A stretch of DNA of 64,000 nucleotides from an uncultured Pelagibacteraceae bacterium (GTDB lineage Bacteria; Pseudomonadota; Alphaproteobacteria; Pelagibacterales; Pelagibacteraceae). Under the pieces are notes generated by a model that had not been told where the DNA came from, did not search any database, and saw only the letters and a list, made by a program, of their open reading frames with translations. Below, in pieces: positions 1-7,732 of the stretch (position 1 is its first letter; each line of letters begins with the position of its first letter). The stretch is taken from contig CACKHN010000006.1 of assembly GCA_902599995.1 (NCBI GenBank), forward strand, positions 34,062 to 98,061. The letters run 5' to 3'. The position numbers were made by a program, and so were the translations under genes.

Positions 1-419
1 CTTCCATGAGAAATTAGACTTTTATTTTCCTCTAAAATATTTTTAGAATCTTTTTTTCTTAATTGAACCCTAATTCTTTCAATTAGAACTTTGATAGAAA
101 AGCCTCCAGATTTTTTTACAAAATCATCTGCACCTAATTTTAAACCTAGAAGCTCATCAATTTCATCATCTTTAGAAGTTAAAAAAATTACTGGTAAAGA
201 TGTTTTTTTTCTGAGTTTTTTTAATAACTCTTCTCCATCTATTTTTGGCATTTTTATATCAATAACTGCTAAATCGGGAGGCATTCTGGTTAATCCAATA
301 AGAGCACTTTCTCCATCAATATAAGTTTGTACTTTAAAGCCTTCTTTTTCTAAGGCAATGCTAAGACTTGTTAAAATATTTCTATCATCGTCAATTAAAG
401 CTATAGTTTGTTTTTGCAT
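1..419 (-). CDS. chvI: ChvI-type two-component response regulator, 3' end beyond window
   Basis: The first 139 codons of an OmpR-family response regulator, reading leftwards off the window edge. The receiver domain is visible: acidic cluster D10-D12, phospho-acceptor D54 in AVIDIKMP, conserved T81, and switch lysine about K102/K103 after GADDF. The stretch [19 protein letters not shown] is typical of the alphaproteobacterial ChvI group, which pairs with the ChvG kinase in envelope and acid-stress signalling. The winged-helix DNA-binding domain lies outside the window. Where most receivers read K-P-F after the switch lysine, this one reads KKSGGFS, so the conserved cis-proline is absent. It follows polA on the same strand after 51 bases and seems to have its own promoter. 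The family call is firm; the ChvI assignment rests on the receiver only. Confidence 0.85.
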   Translation of the reverse strand, partial: MQKQTIALIDDDRNILTSLSIALEKEGFKVQTYIDGESALIGLTRMPPDLAVIDIKMPKIDGEELLKKLRKKTSLPVIFLTSKDDEIDELLGLKLGADDFVKKSGGFSIKVLIERIRVQLRKKDSKNILEENKSLISHG

Positions 420-431
420 TAATTTAATTTA

Positions 432-460
432 AAAATACTAAATTGTTCTAAATTGGGCAA
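432..460 (-). promoter_or_regulatory. Putative sigma70-type promoter of chvI
   Basis: On the minus strand TTGCCC (460-455) and TATTTT (437-432) are separated by 17 bases. The predicted transcription start is then only about 6 bases before the chvI start codon, and no Shine-Dalgarno sequence is visible. The elements are weak and the DNA is AT-rich, so chance matches are possible. Confidence 0.3.
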
Positions 461-470
461 TGCAAATATA

Positions 471-3245
471 TTAATGAAGTATTCCCCAATTATCCCCTAC
501 ATTTACATCGACTGTCAATGGAGTAGAAAAGGAGTGAAAGTCACTCTGAGCAACACTTGTCATCTCTTTTTTTATTATGTTAATCATAAGCTTTTCATCT
601 TTTTTTGGAACTTCAAAAATTAATTCATCATGTATCTGTAGTAGCATTTTTGGTTTTATAATTTTTTCCTCAGACATTTTTTTATCCAGTCTGATCATGG
701 CCAGTCTCATTAACTCTGAGGCTGATCCTTGTATTGGTGCATTAATTGCGGCACGCTCTTGAAAATTTCTTATATTAAAATTTTTATCATTTATCCCATT
801 AAAATGAGATCTTCTACCAAAAATATTGCTAACATAGCCACTTTTTCTGCAAAACTTTATTGTTTTATCCATATAGACTTTTATTTCAGGAAATTTCCCA
901 AAGTATGCATTTAAAAATTCCTCTGCTTCAAAGTTTGTAACATTAATTTGTTTTGCTAATCCGTATTGAGATATTCCATAGATTATTCCAAAATTAATAG
1001 CTTTTGCTTTTCGTCTGTGGTCTTGATTTACTTTATTAATATCAATATTGAAAATTTGGCTAGCTGTTAGTGAATGGATATCCTCTTTGTTTTTAAAGGC
1101 CTTTTTTAATTCTTTAACGTCAGCTAAATCAGCAAGAATTCTCATTTCAATTTGATTGTAATCTGCAGAAATAAGTAAATGATCTTTTTTAGCCTTAAAT
1201 GCTTTTCTTATATCCTTGCCATCATCAGATTTAATAGGAATATTTTGAAGATTAGGATCACTAGAGGCTAGTCTCCCTGTAGTAGTAGCTGCTAACAAAA
1301 AAGATGTGTGCACTCTTTTAGTACTTGGATTTACGTGTTCAGGTAAAGCGTCTGAGTAAGTATTTTTTAATTTTGATAGTTGTCTCCAGTCCAAAATTAA
1401 TTTAGGAAATATATTACCTTTGAATGCTAAGTCCTCTAAAACAGTAGCACTAGTTGCAAATCCACCTTTTTTTGTTTTCTTTAAACCTGCTATTTTAAGA
1501 TCATTATAAATTATTTCACCTAATTGCTTTGGTGAACCAATATTGAACTCTTTTTTTGAAATTTTAAATATTTCATTCTCTAGCTTTAGAATTTTTTTTC
1601 CAAATTTTTGAGATAAAGATTTTAAAAACTTACTATCAATTTCTACACCCTCAATTTCCATAAATGCTAGTATTTTGATTAACGGTTTTTCAAAAGTTTC
1701 ATAAATGTTAATCAATTTTTCTGATTTTAAAGCTTTAAGAAATTTCTTGTATAATCTAAAAGTTACATCTGCATCCTCTGCAGCATAATCTTTTGCTATT
1801 TCAACTTCTACTTCACTAAAATTAATTTCTTTTTTTCCAGTTCCTACTATTTCTTTAAAGGAAATAGTTTTGTGACCTAAATGAAGTTCTGATAATGTAT
1901 CCATATTATGCCTGTTTTTTCCAGCATCTAAAACATAAGACATTAGCATCGTATCTTCCATGGCAGATAAAATTATTCCATTTTTAAATAAAACAATAAA
2001 ATCAAATTTTATATTCTGCCCAATTTTTTTAACACTTTGATCTTCTAATAATGTTTTTAATTTTTTAATGACAGTATTTTTATCAATACATTTTGAGGAC
2101 TTATGACCAATAGGGATATAACACGCCTTACCAATTTTTGAACAAAGTGAAATACCTACCAGCTCTGCTTGATGAGGATCAAGAGAATTAGTTTCAGTAT
2201 CTACAGCAACCTCTCCTAACTCTTCAGCCTCTTCAACCCATTCATCTATCTCATCTGGGTTAGAAATTAAATAATAATTTTTATTATTAATTGGACTTTG
2301 CTTTTCTATATTTTTAGTTTCTGGAACTGAGCTTGTTAAGTCTGGCTCACCATATGCAGAAATAGCAGAACTTAATAATCTATTAAATTCCATCTCTCTT
2401 AAAAATTTATATAATTTATCTTTGTCTATACTTTTTAACTTAAACTCATCTAGTTCTCTATTTATTGGAGATTTATGATCTAACGTCACAAGTTTTTTAC
2501 TAATTAATGCTTTATCCTTATTTTCTAAGAGAGTTTCTCGTCTTTTGTTTTGTTTAATTTCATGAGCTGATTTCAATAATTTTTCTAATGTTCCATATTT
2601 ATTAATTAGCTCGGCAGCAGTTTTTACTCCTATTCCAGGTACACCTGGTACGTTATCACTACTATCACCTGCTAAAGATTGAACATCAATCACTTTAGTA
2701 GCATCAACCCCAAATTTCTTAATAACATCCTCTTCATTAATAAATTTATTTTTCATAGGATCAAAGATACGAACCCCCTTTTGATAAAGTTGCATCAAAT
2801 CTTTGTCCGATGAAACAATGGTAACCTTCGCACCTTTTTTAAGTATTTTGTCGACATAAGTTGCGATCAAATCATCTGCTTCATAATTGGGTAAATCTAC
2901 AGATGGTAGGTTAAATGCTAAAACTGATTTTCTAATGTACTCAAATTGAGGTGCAAGGTCATCAGGCGCCTCAGATCTGTTTGCTTTATATTCACTATAG
3001 ATTTCATTTCTAAATGTTTTCCTGGCAGAATCAAAAATAACTGCAAAATGAGTTGGTTTCTGCATATTTTGATTTGATTTTGAGTCCTCTAAAAGTTTAA
3101 AAAGCATACTACAAAAACCACTAACTGCACCTGTTGGCAGTCCATCACTTTTTCTACTTAATGGTGGTAACGCATAATAAGCTCGAAAGATATATCCAGA
3201 ACCATCAATAAGATAAAAATGATCAGTTTTTTGTATTTTACTCAT
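471..3245 (-). CDS. polA: DNA polymerase I
   Basis: Full-length (924 aa) family A DNA polymerase for Okazaki fragment processing and repair. Domains in order: N-terminal 5'-3' flap exonuclease with helix-hairpin-helix (about 1-300; motifs YEADDLIATYVD and GDSSDNVPGVPGIGVKTA); 3'-5' proofreading exonuclease (about 330-520; VAVDTETNSLDP supplies the DxE pair and YAAEDADVT the Exo III motif, so proofreading looks intact); polymerase domain with motif A around D695 (DYNQIEMR), the O-helix KAINFGIIYG and motif C around D873 (QIHDE). All catalytic carboxylates are present. The start codon at 3245 gives the standard MSKIQK...FYLIDGSG opening. It is transcribed divergently from bioY across a 98-base gap that holds an inverted repeat. 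Confidence 0.98.
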   Translation of the reverse strand: MSKIQKTDHFYLIDGSGYIFRAYYALPPLSRKSDGLPTGAVSGFCSMLFKLLEDSKSNQNMQKPTHFAVIFDSARKTFRNEIYSEYKANRSEAPDDLAPQFEYIRKSVLAFNLPSVDLPNYEADDLIATYVDKILKKGAKVTIVSSDKDLMQLYQKGVRIFDPMKNKFINEEDVIKKFGVDATKVIDVQSLAGDSSDNVPGVPGIGVKTAAELINKYGTLEKLLKSAHEIKQNKRRETLLENKDKALISKKLVTLDHKSPINRELDEFKLKSIDKDKLYKFLREMEFNRLLSSAISAYGEPDLTSSVPETKNIEKQSPINNKNYYLISNPDEIDEWVEEAEELGEVAVDTETNSLDPHQAELVGISLCSKIGKACYIPIGHKSSKCIDKNTVIKKLKTLLEDQSVKKIGQNIKFDFIVLFKNGIILSAMEDTMLMSYVLDAGKNRHNMDTLSELHLGHKTISFKEIVGTGKKEINFSEVEVEIAKDYAAEDADVTFRLYKKFLKALKSEKLINIYETFEKPLIKILAFMEIEGVEIDSKFLKSLSQKFGKKILKLENEIFKISKKEFNIGSPKQLGEIIYNDLKIAGLKKTKKGGFATSATVLEDLAFKGNIFPKLILDWRQLSKLKNTYSDALPEHVNPSTKRVHTSFLLAATTTGRLASSDPNLQNIPIKSDDGKDIRKAFKAKKDHLLISADYNQIEMRILADLADVKELKKAFKNKEDIHSLTASQIFNIDINKVNQDHRRKAKAINFGIIYGISQYGLAKQINVTNFEAEEFLNAYFGKFPEIKVYMDKTIKFCRKSGYVSNIFGRRSHFNGINDKNFNIRNFQERAAINAPIQGSASELMRLAMIRLDKKMSEEKIIKPKMLLQIHDELIFEVPKKDEKLMINIIKKEMTSVAQSDFHSFSTPLTVDVNVGDNWGILH

Positions 3246-3263
3246 TAAAATTTATTAAATGTT

Positions 3264-3290
3264 TTAAAGTTAATATAGTCTAAACTTTAA
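3264..3290. repeat. Inverted repeat between divergent polA and bioY
   Basis: TTAAAGTT (3264-3271) and AACTTTAA (3283-3290) form a perfect 8-base inverted repeat with an 11-base spacer, about 19 bases centre to centre. That geometry suits a dimeric regulator's operator. A second short palindrome, TAATC-ACTA-GATTA, lies at 3301-3314. It does not resemble the BioR-type site TTATCTATAA. In DNA this AT-rich, a chance palindrome is a real possibility. Confidence 0.3.
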
Positions 3291-3343
3291 TTTAATCTAC
3301 TAATCACTAGATTATATTAACAATTAAGAGTATTATTATTTTT

Positions 3344-3895
3344 ATGGAATTAACAAAAAATCTTACACAACCTAAAATAATTAAATCTTTTTTAGCTATA
3401 GTACTTGGTTCAATAGCTTTAATTATTTCTGCAAAAATAAAAATTCCTTTCTATCCAGTTCCTATGACAATGCAAACCTTTGTGGTCTTATTTTTGGGAA
3501 TTAGTTTAGGTTATAAAATTGGATTAGCTGCTGTCGGATTATATTTAATTGAGGGTATTGCAGGATTGCCAGTTTTTTCAAATTCTCCAGAAAAAGGTAT
3601 CGGACTTTTATATTTCACTGGTCCAACTATGGGATATTTAATTGGATTCTTAACAGCCTGCTATTTAGCATCTATGATTAAATTAAAGGATGGTTTTTTT
3701 GTTGTTTTGGGTAAACTAATACTTGCAACTTCAACAATATATATTTTAGGATTATTGTGGTTAGGAACATTAATCGGATGGGACAAGCCTATATTAGCGT
3801 TAGGAGCTAAACCTTTTTTGTTGGCTGAAATATTTAAAATTGCTATTTTGGTATTATTAGTTAAAAAAATTATAAAAATTAGAAAATTTATCTAG
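3344..3895 (+). CDS. bioY: Biotin transporter BioY (ECF S component)
   Basis: A 183-aa integral membrane protein of the BioY family, the biotin-binding S component that works alone or with ECF EcfA/EcfT. It shows the BioY signatures IPFYPVPMTMQTFVVL near residue 35, the loop GLYLIEGIAGLPVFS near 70, and GPTMGYLIGF near 95, with about six hydrophobic segments. No EcfA or EcfT genes are in the window, so it either acts alone, as reported for some BioY proteins, or uses a shared module elsewhere. Uptake rather than synthesis of biotin is plausible in a streamlined marine genome. Its last 8 bases overlap the 3' end of the convergent regulator gene. Confidence 0.92.
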   Translation: MELTKNLTQPKIIKSFLAIVLGSIALIISAKIKIPFYPVPMTMQTFVVLFLGISLGYKIGLAAVGLYLIEGIAGLPVFSNSPEKGIGLLYFTGPTMGYLIGFLTACYLASMIKLKDGFFVVLGKLILATSTIYILGLLWLGTLIGWDKPILALGAKPFLLAEIFKIAILVLLVKKIIKIRKFI

Positions 3896-4451
3896 GTGAT
3901 CTTTTAGAGAGGATTCTTTGAAGAGTTCTTCTGTGCATTTTAAGTCTTCGTGCTGTTTCAGATACATTTCTATTGCAAAGCTCAAAAACTCTATGGATAT
4001 GCTCCCATTTTACTCTGTCTGCTGACATAGGATTTTCTGGAGGTGCAGCTTTTTTTGATGGATCTGCTAACAGAGCTTTTTCAACATCTTCAGCATCTGC
4101 TGGCTTAGCAAGATAATCGATGGCGCCCTCTTTAATAGCCGCAACTGCTGTTGGGATATTTCCGTATCCAGTTAACATTATAATTCTACTATTATTATTT
4201 GAAGTTTGAATTTCTTTTACTACTTCAAGACCATTTCCATCTCCAAGTCTTAAGTCTACTACAGCAAATCCAGGTTTTTTTGACTTAACTGCTTCAACAC
4301 CCTTTTGCACACTTTCTGCTTGAAAAACCTCAAATCCCTTTTTTTCCATTGCTCTTGCCAATCTTTCCCTAAAAGGATTATCGTCGTCACAAATTAATAG
4401 TGATTTATTCTCAAAATCACTAAGGTTTTGGAGTTTTGTTTGCTCTTTCAT
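3888..4451 (-). CDS. regA: RegA/PrrA/ActR-type redox response regulator
   Basis: A 187-aa two-domain response regulator. The receiver (about 15-130) has D22-D24, phospho-acceptor D66 in FAVVDLRLGDGNGLEVV, T94 and K116 in YLAKPADA. A proline-containing linker (about 130-143) leads to a Fis-type helix-turn-helix at the C terminus (about 147-187: NRNVSETARRLKMHRRTLQR). This layout and the DLRLGDGNGL motif match RegA/PrrA/ActR, which answers the redox-sensing kinase RegB/PrrB/ActS in alphaproteobacteria. No kinase gene is adjacent. It overlaps the convergent bioY end by 8 bases and lies divergent to the polyamine operon, separated by 168 bases from its ATG. Confidence 0.9.
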   Translation of the reverse strand: MKEQTKLQNLSDFENKSLLICDDDNPFRERLARAMEKKGFEVFQAESVQKGVEAVKSKKPGFAVVDLRLGDGNGLEVVKEIQTSNNNSRIIMLTGYGNIPTAVAAIKEGAIDYLAKPADAEDVEKALLADPSKKAAPPENPMSADRVKWEHIHRVFELCNRNVSETARRLKMHRRTLQRILSKRSPR

Positions 4452-4563
4452 TTGACTGATATGGTAACTGAATTAAATTTTTCAATATATGATTATTTAG
4501 CAATACTGACCTGAATTATTTGCTTTACATTGGTGATTTTTAACTTTAGATGCCACAAATATT

Positions 4564-4592
4564 AAAGTTTTTTATTTAAAAGACTTTTTTTT
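4564..4592 (+). terminator. Terminator-like hairpin in the leader of the polyamine operon
   Basis: AAAGTTTTTT (4564-4573) can pair with AAAAGACTTT (4578-4587) around an ATTT loop. The stem has ten pairs, including one G-C and one G-T, and is followed by a T-run (4588-4592). It lies only 15 bases before the ribosome binding site of the decarboxylase. It could be an intrinsic terminator or attenuator in the leader, but the stem is nearly all A-T and weak. Confidence 0.3.
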
Positions 4593-4619
4593 GTTAAATT
4601 TTTTTTGGAGGCATTGGAA

Positions 4620-5804
4620 ATGCAAAAATTTAAATCAGTTGAAGAACTTGTAAATCAACTTAAACCTGAAAAACCAGTATACTGTATCAGAAAAAATTCA
4701 ATTGAATCTGCAGTAAAAGTTTTCAAAAAAAATTTCTTAGGAACAGTTTTGTATGCTGTAAAGACAAATCCTCATCCAGAAGTAATAAAAACAATAATAG
4801 ATAGTGGAATAGAGCAATTTGATGTTGCATCAATCGAAGAAATAAAAAGCGTAAGAAATTTTAGTCACACTGCAAAATGCTCATATATGCATACTGTAAA
4901 GAGTAGAGAAAGTATTAAGGAAGCTTATTTTAATTATAATGTTAAAACTTTTTCATTAGATACTAAAGACGAATTAATCAAAATTATAGAAAGTACGAAT
5001 AATGCAAAAGATTTAGAATTATTTGTAAGAGTGGCAGTTTCAAACGAGCACGCAGAAATAGACTTGTCAAAAAAGTTTGGAGCTTTAACTTTTGAGGCTG
5101 TAGGTTTAACTAGATTGGCAAAACAACATGCAAAAAAAATAGGTTTAAGTTTTCATGTTGGATCCCAATGTATGCATCCAATTTCTTACTCGAAGGGTAT
5201 AACTGAAATTGGAAATATAATAAAAAAAACAAAAATAGTTCCAGATTATATAAATATAGGAGGTGGATTTCCAACTATCTATCCTGATTTAATTCCCCAA
5301 TCATTGAATAGTTACTTTACTGAAATAAAAAAAAGTTTAGAAAATTTAAAACTTGAAACATTGCCAAAAATAATTTGTGAACCTGGAAGAGCTTTAGTTG
5401 CAGAAAGTGGGTCAACAATTGTTAAAGTTAATTTAAGAAAAAAACAAAAGCTTTATATAAATGATGGTACATACGGTACTCTTTTTGATGCTGGTACTCC
5501 AAATATTGTTTACCCGTCAAAGATGATTAAAGAAAACTCAAATAAAATTATTTCAAAAAAACTAACAGCTTTTGATTTCTTTGGTCCAACATGTGATAGC
5601 ATGGATTATATGAAGGGTCCTTTTTTGCTTCCAAACAATATTAAAGAGAATGATTATATAGAACTTGGTCAACTTGGAGCTTATGGATTAACTTTTAGAA
5701 CTCAATTCAATGGCTATTATTCGGATGAGATTTATGAAGTTGAAGATAAACCAATAATGACCATGTACGGTAGAGATAGCAATAAAGCTAATATGGTCGC
5801 TTAA
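4620..5804 (+). CDS. Ornithine/basic amino acid decarboxylase, PLP fold type III
   Basis: A 394-aa PLP-dependent decarboxylase of the eukaryotic-type ODC (alanine-racemase fold) family; with ornithine it would make putrescine. The PLP Schiff-base lysine is K48 in LYAVKTNPHP. The glycine-rich phosphate loop is NIGGGFP, followed by CEPGRALVAESG, and the active-site Cys-Asp pair is C325-D326 in FGPTCDSMDYM. I start at ATG 4620 because GGAGG at 4607-4611 sits about 8 bases upstream; an in-frame TTG at 4605 would overlap that site. The stop overlaps the next gene's ATG (TAATG). Because agmatine-using genes lie downstream in the same operon, arginine is an alternative substrate; the sequence alone does not settle ornithine versus arginine. 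Confidence 0.88.
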   Translation: MQKFKSVEELVNQLKPEKPVYCIRKNSIESAVKVFKKNFLGTVLYAVKTNPHPEVIKTIIDSGIEQFDVASIEEIKSVRNFSHTAKCSYMHTVKSRESIKEAYFNYNVKTFSLDTKDELIKIIESTNNAKDLELFVRVAVSNEHAEIDLSKKFGALTFEAVGLTRLAKQHAKKIGLSFHVGSQCMHPISYSKGITEIGNIIKKTKIVPDYINIGGGFPTIYPDLIPQSLNSYFTEIKKSLENLKLETLPKIICEPGRALVAESGSTIVKVNLRKKQKLYINDGTYGTLFDAGTPNIVYPSKMIKENSNKIISKKLTAFDFFGPTCDSMDYMKGPFLLPNNIKENDYIELGQLGAYGLTFRTQFNGYYSDEIYEVEDKPIMTMYGRDSNKANMVA

Positions 5805-6847
5805 TGTCAGACCAAAAAAATCTGGGTCACAATAGTAAAAAAGATTTCTTAAAAAACCCAGTAGAACACATTGATATCACCTCCTTTGATTCAAGAAAGA
5901 TAATCTCATCAATGAAAAAAATGTCTTTCGTATCTAGAGAGACTGCTAATGCAGCGAATATTTATAATGAAATGTTGAAAGATAAAGATTGTACAATTTT
6001 CCTAACTTTGGCTGGATCAACATCAGCTGCAGGATGTATGAATATATATAAGGATTTAGTTAAATATAATATGGTTGATACAATTGTTGCAACTGGCGCC
6101 TCAATTGTAGATATGGATTTTTTTGAAGCATTAGGTTTTAAACATTACCAGGGCTCACAGTTTCAAGATGATACCGAGTTAAGAAATAATTACATCGATA
6201 GGATTTACGACACTTATATTGATGAGGAAGAGCTTCAAATGTGTGACAAAATCATATGTGATATAGCTAATACATTAGAACCAAGGAGTTACACTTCCAG
6301 AGAGTTTATATATGAAATGGGAAAGTATCTGAAAAAGAAATCAAAAAAAAAAGATTCATTAATTGAAACAGCATTTGATAATGATGTTCCAATTTTCTGC
6401 CCTGCTTTTACAGATTCGAGTGCAGGATTTGGTTTAGTAATGCACCAGGAAAAAAATCCAAAAAAACATATGACAATTGACTCTGTTAGAGAATTTAGGG
6501 AACTTACAGAAATAAAGATTAAATCTAAAGGCTCAGGATTATTTATGATAGGTGGTGGAGTACCAAAGAATTTCATTCAAGATACAGTTATTTGTGCAGA
6601 ACTTTTAGGAAAAGATGTTGATATGCACAAATATGCTATTCAAATCACAGTTGCAGATAGTAGAGATGGAGCATGTAGTAGCTCAACTCTAAAAGAGGCA
6701 AGTTCTTGGGGTAAAGTTGATATCACGAGAGAACAAATGGTTTTTGCAGAAGCTACAAGTGTTTTGCCTCTTATAGCTAGTGATGCTTATCATAGAGGGG
6801 AATGGAAGAGTAGAGATCGGAAAAATTTCTCAAATATTTTTAAATAA
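5804..6847 (+). CDS. Deoxyhypusine synthase-like enzyme, probable homospermidine/polyamine synthase
   Basis: A 347-aa member of the deoxyhypusine synthase (DHS) family. The NAD/substrate fold is recognisable (LTLAGSTSAAG near 70, DTIVATGASIVDMDFFEALG near 95, MIGGGVPKNF near 245), and the catalytic lysine is kept as K304 in EASSWGKVD, the site that forms the enzyme-aminobutyl intermediate in eukaryotic DHS. Bacteria lack the eIF5A substrate, and related proteins such as plant homospermidine synthase transfer the aminobutyl group to putrescine instead. I infer homospermidine, or another polyamine, as the product. It shares a base with the decarboxylase stop (TAATG) and is followed after 3 bases by the amidase, so it belongs to the polyamine operon. 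Confidence 0.85.
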   Translation: MSDQKNLGHNSKKDFLKNPVEHIDITSFDSRKIISSMKKMSFVSRETANAANIYNEMLKDKDCTIFLTLAGSTSAAGCMNIYKDLVKYNMVDTIVATGASIVDMDFFEALGFKHYQGSQFQDDTELRNNYIDRIYDTYIDEEELQMCDKIICDIANTLEPRSYTSREFIYEMGKYLKKKSKKKDSLIETAFDNDVPIFCPAFTDSSAGFGLVMHQEKNPKKHMTIDSVREFRELTEIKIKSKGSGLFMIGGGVPKNFIQDTVICAELLGKDVDMHKYAIQITVADSRDGACSSSTLKEASSWGKVDITREQMVFAEATSVLPLIASDAYHRGEWKSRDRKNFSNIFK

Positions 6848-6850
6848 TTC

Positions 6851-7732
6851 ATGGTAAAAAAAACTACGATTGGTTTAATTCAAACTAAAGTTTTTGATAA
6901 TCAAAATAAAAATATAGAAAATTCTGTAATTAAGATTAAAGAAGCAGCAAAGAAAAAAGCAAAAATAATATGTCTTCCTGAACTATTTTTATCTCCATAT
7001 TTTTGTCAAAGTGAAAATCATGCTAAGTTTAAGTTAGCAGAAAAAATTCCAGGTAGATTATCAGATATATATTGTAAATTAGCCAAAGAACTTTCTGTTG
7101 TTTTAATGATTTCTTTATTTGAAAAAAAGACTACTGGTTTTTATCATAACACAAGCATTGTAATTGATGACAAGGGTAAGATAATATCAAAGTATAGAAA
7201 AATGCATATTCCAGATGATCCAGGTTATTATGAAAAATTCTACTTCACTCCAGGAGATTTGGGTTTTAAATCTACAAAAACAAAATACGGAAAAGTTGGT
7301 TCTTTGATTTGCTGGGATCAATGGTTTCCAGAAGCTGCGAGACTAACAACGCTAAAAGGAGCAGAAATTTTATTTTATCCAACAGCGATTGGTTGGCACC
7401 CTAAAGAGAAAAAACAGTTTGGGAAATCCCAACTAGAAGCATGGATAACTATCCAAAGATCTCATGCCATAGCAAATGGGGTTTTTGTTGCCGCTATAAA
7501 TAGAATTGGTTTAGAGAAAACTGGAAAAAGAAAAATACACTTTTGGGGTAACTCAATGATTATCGATCCCAGTGGAAATATTATTGCGAAGTCAAAATCA
7601 GATAAAGAGGAAATCTTAATTACTAGCATTGATCTAGATAAAATTGAAACAGCTAGAAATCATTGGCCATTTTTAAGAGATAGAAGAATAGATTATTACA
7701 AAGGACTTCTAAAAAATCCTAAAGATGAATAA
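6851..7732 (+). CDS. aguB: N-carbamoylputrescine amidase (nitrilase superfamily)
   Basis: A 293-aa carbon-nitrogen hydrolase with the complete Glu-Lys-Cys triad: E44 (CLPELFLSPYF), K117 (YRKMHIPDDP) and C154 (GSLICWDQWFPEAAR). The motifs LSPYFCQ, HIPDDPGYYEKFYFTPGD and GNSMIIDPSGNII are those of plant and bacterial N-carbamoylputrescine amidases. These convert N-carbamoylputrescine to putrescine, CO2 and ammonia in the cytoplasm. It starts 3 bases after the DHS-like gene, and its end overlaps the start of agmatine deiminase by 8 bases, which supplies its substrate. The pairing makes the specific assignment strong. Confidence 0.94.
   Translation: MVKKTTIGLIQTKVFDNQNKNIENSVIKIKEAAKKKAKIICLPELFLSPYFCQSENHAKFKLAEKIPGRLSDIYCKLAKELSVVLMISLFEKKTTGFYHNTSIVIDDKGKIISKYRKMHIPDDPGYYEKFYFTPGDLGFKSTKTKYGKVGSLICWDQWFPEAARLTTLKGAEILFYPTAIGWHPKEKKQFGKSQLEAWITIQRSHAIANGVFVAAINRIGLEKTGKRKIHFWGNSMIIDPSGNIIAKSKSDKEEILITSIDLDKIETARNHWPFLRDRRIDYYKGLLKNPKDE

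Noticed and set aside
91..324. Open frame of 77 codons on the plus strand
   Set aside because: It lies antisense to the chvI receiver domain, whose conserved motifs prove the minus-strand reading.
4605..4619. TTG start for the decarboxylase, five codons upstream of the ATG
   Set aside because: The TTG overlaps the GGAGG ribosome binding site, which is well spaced for ATG 4620.
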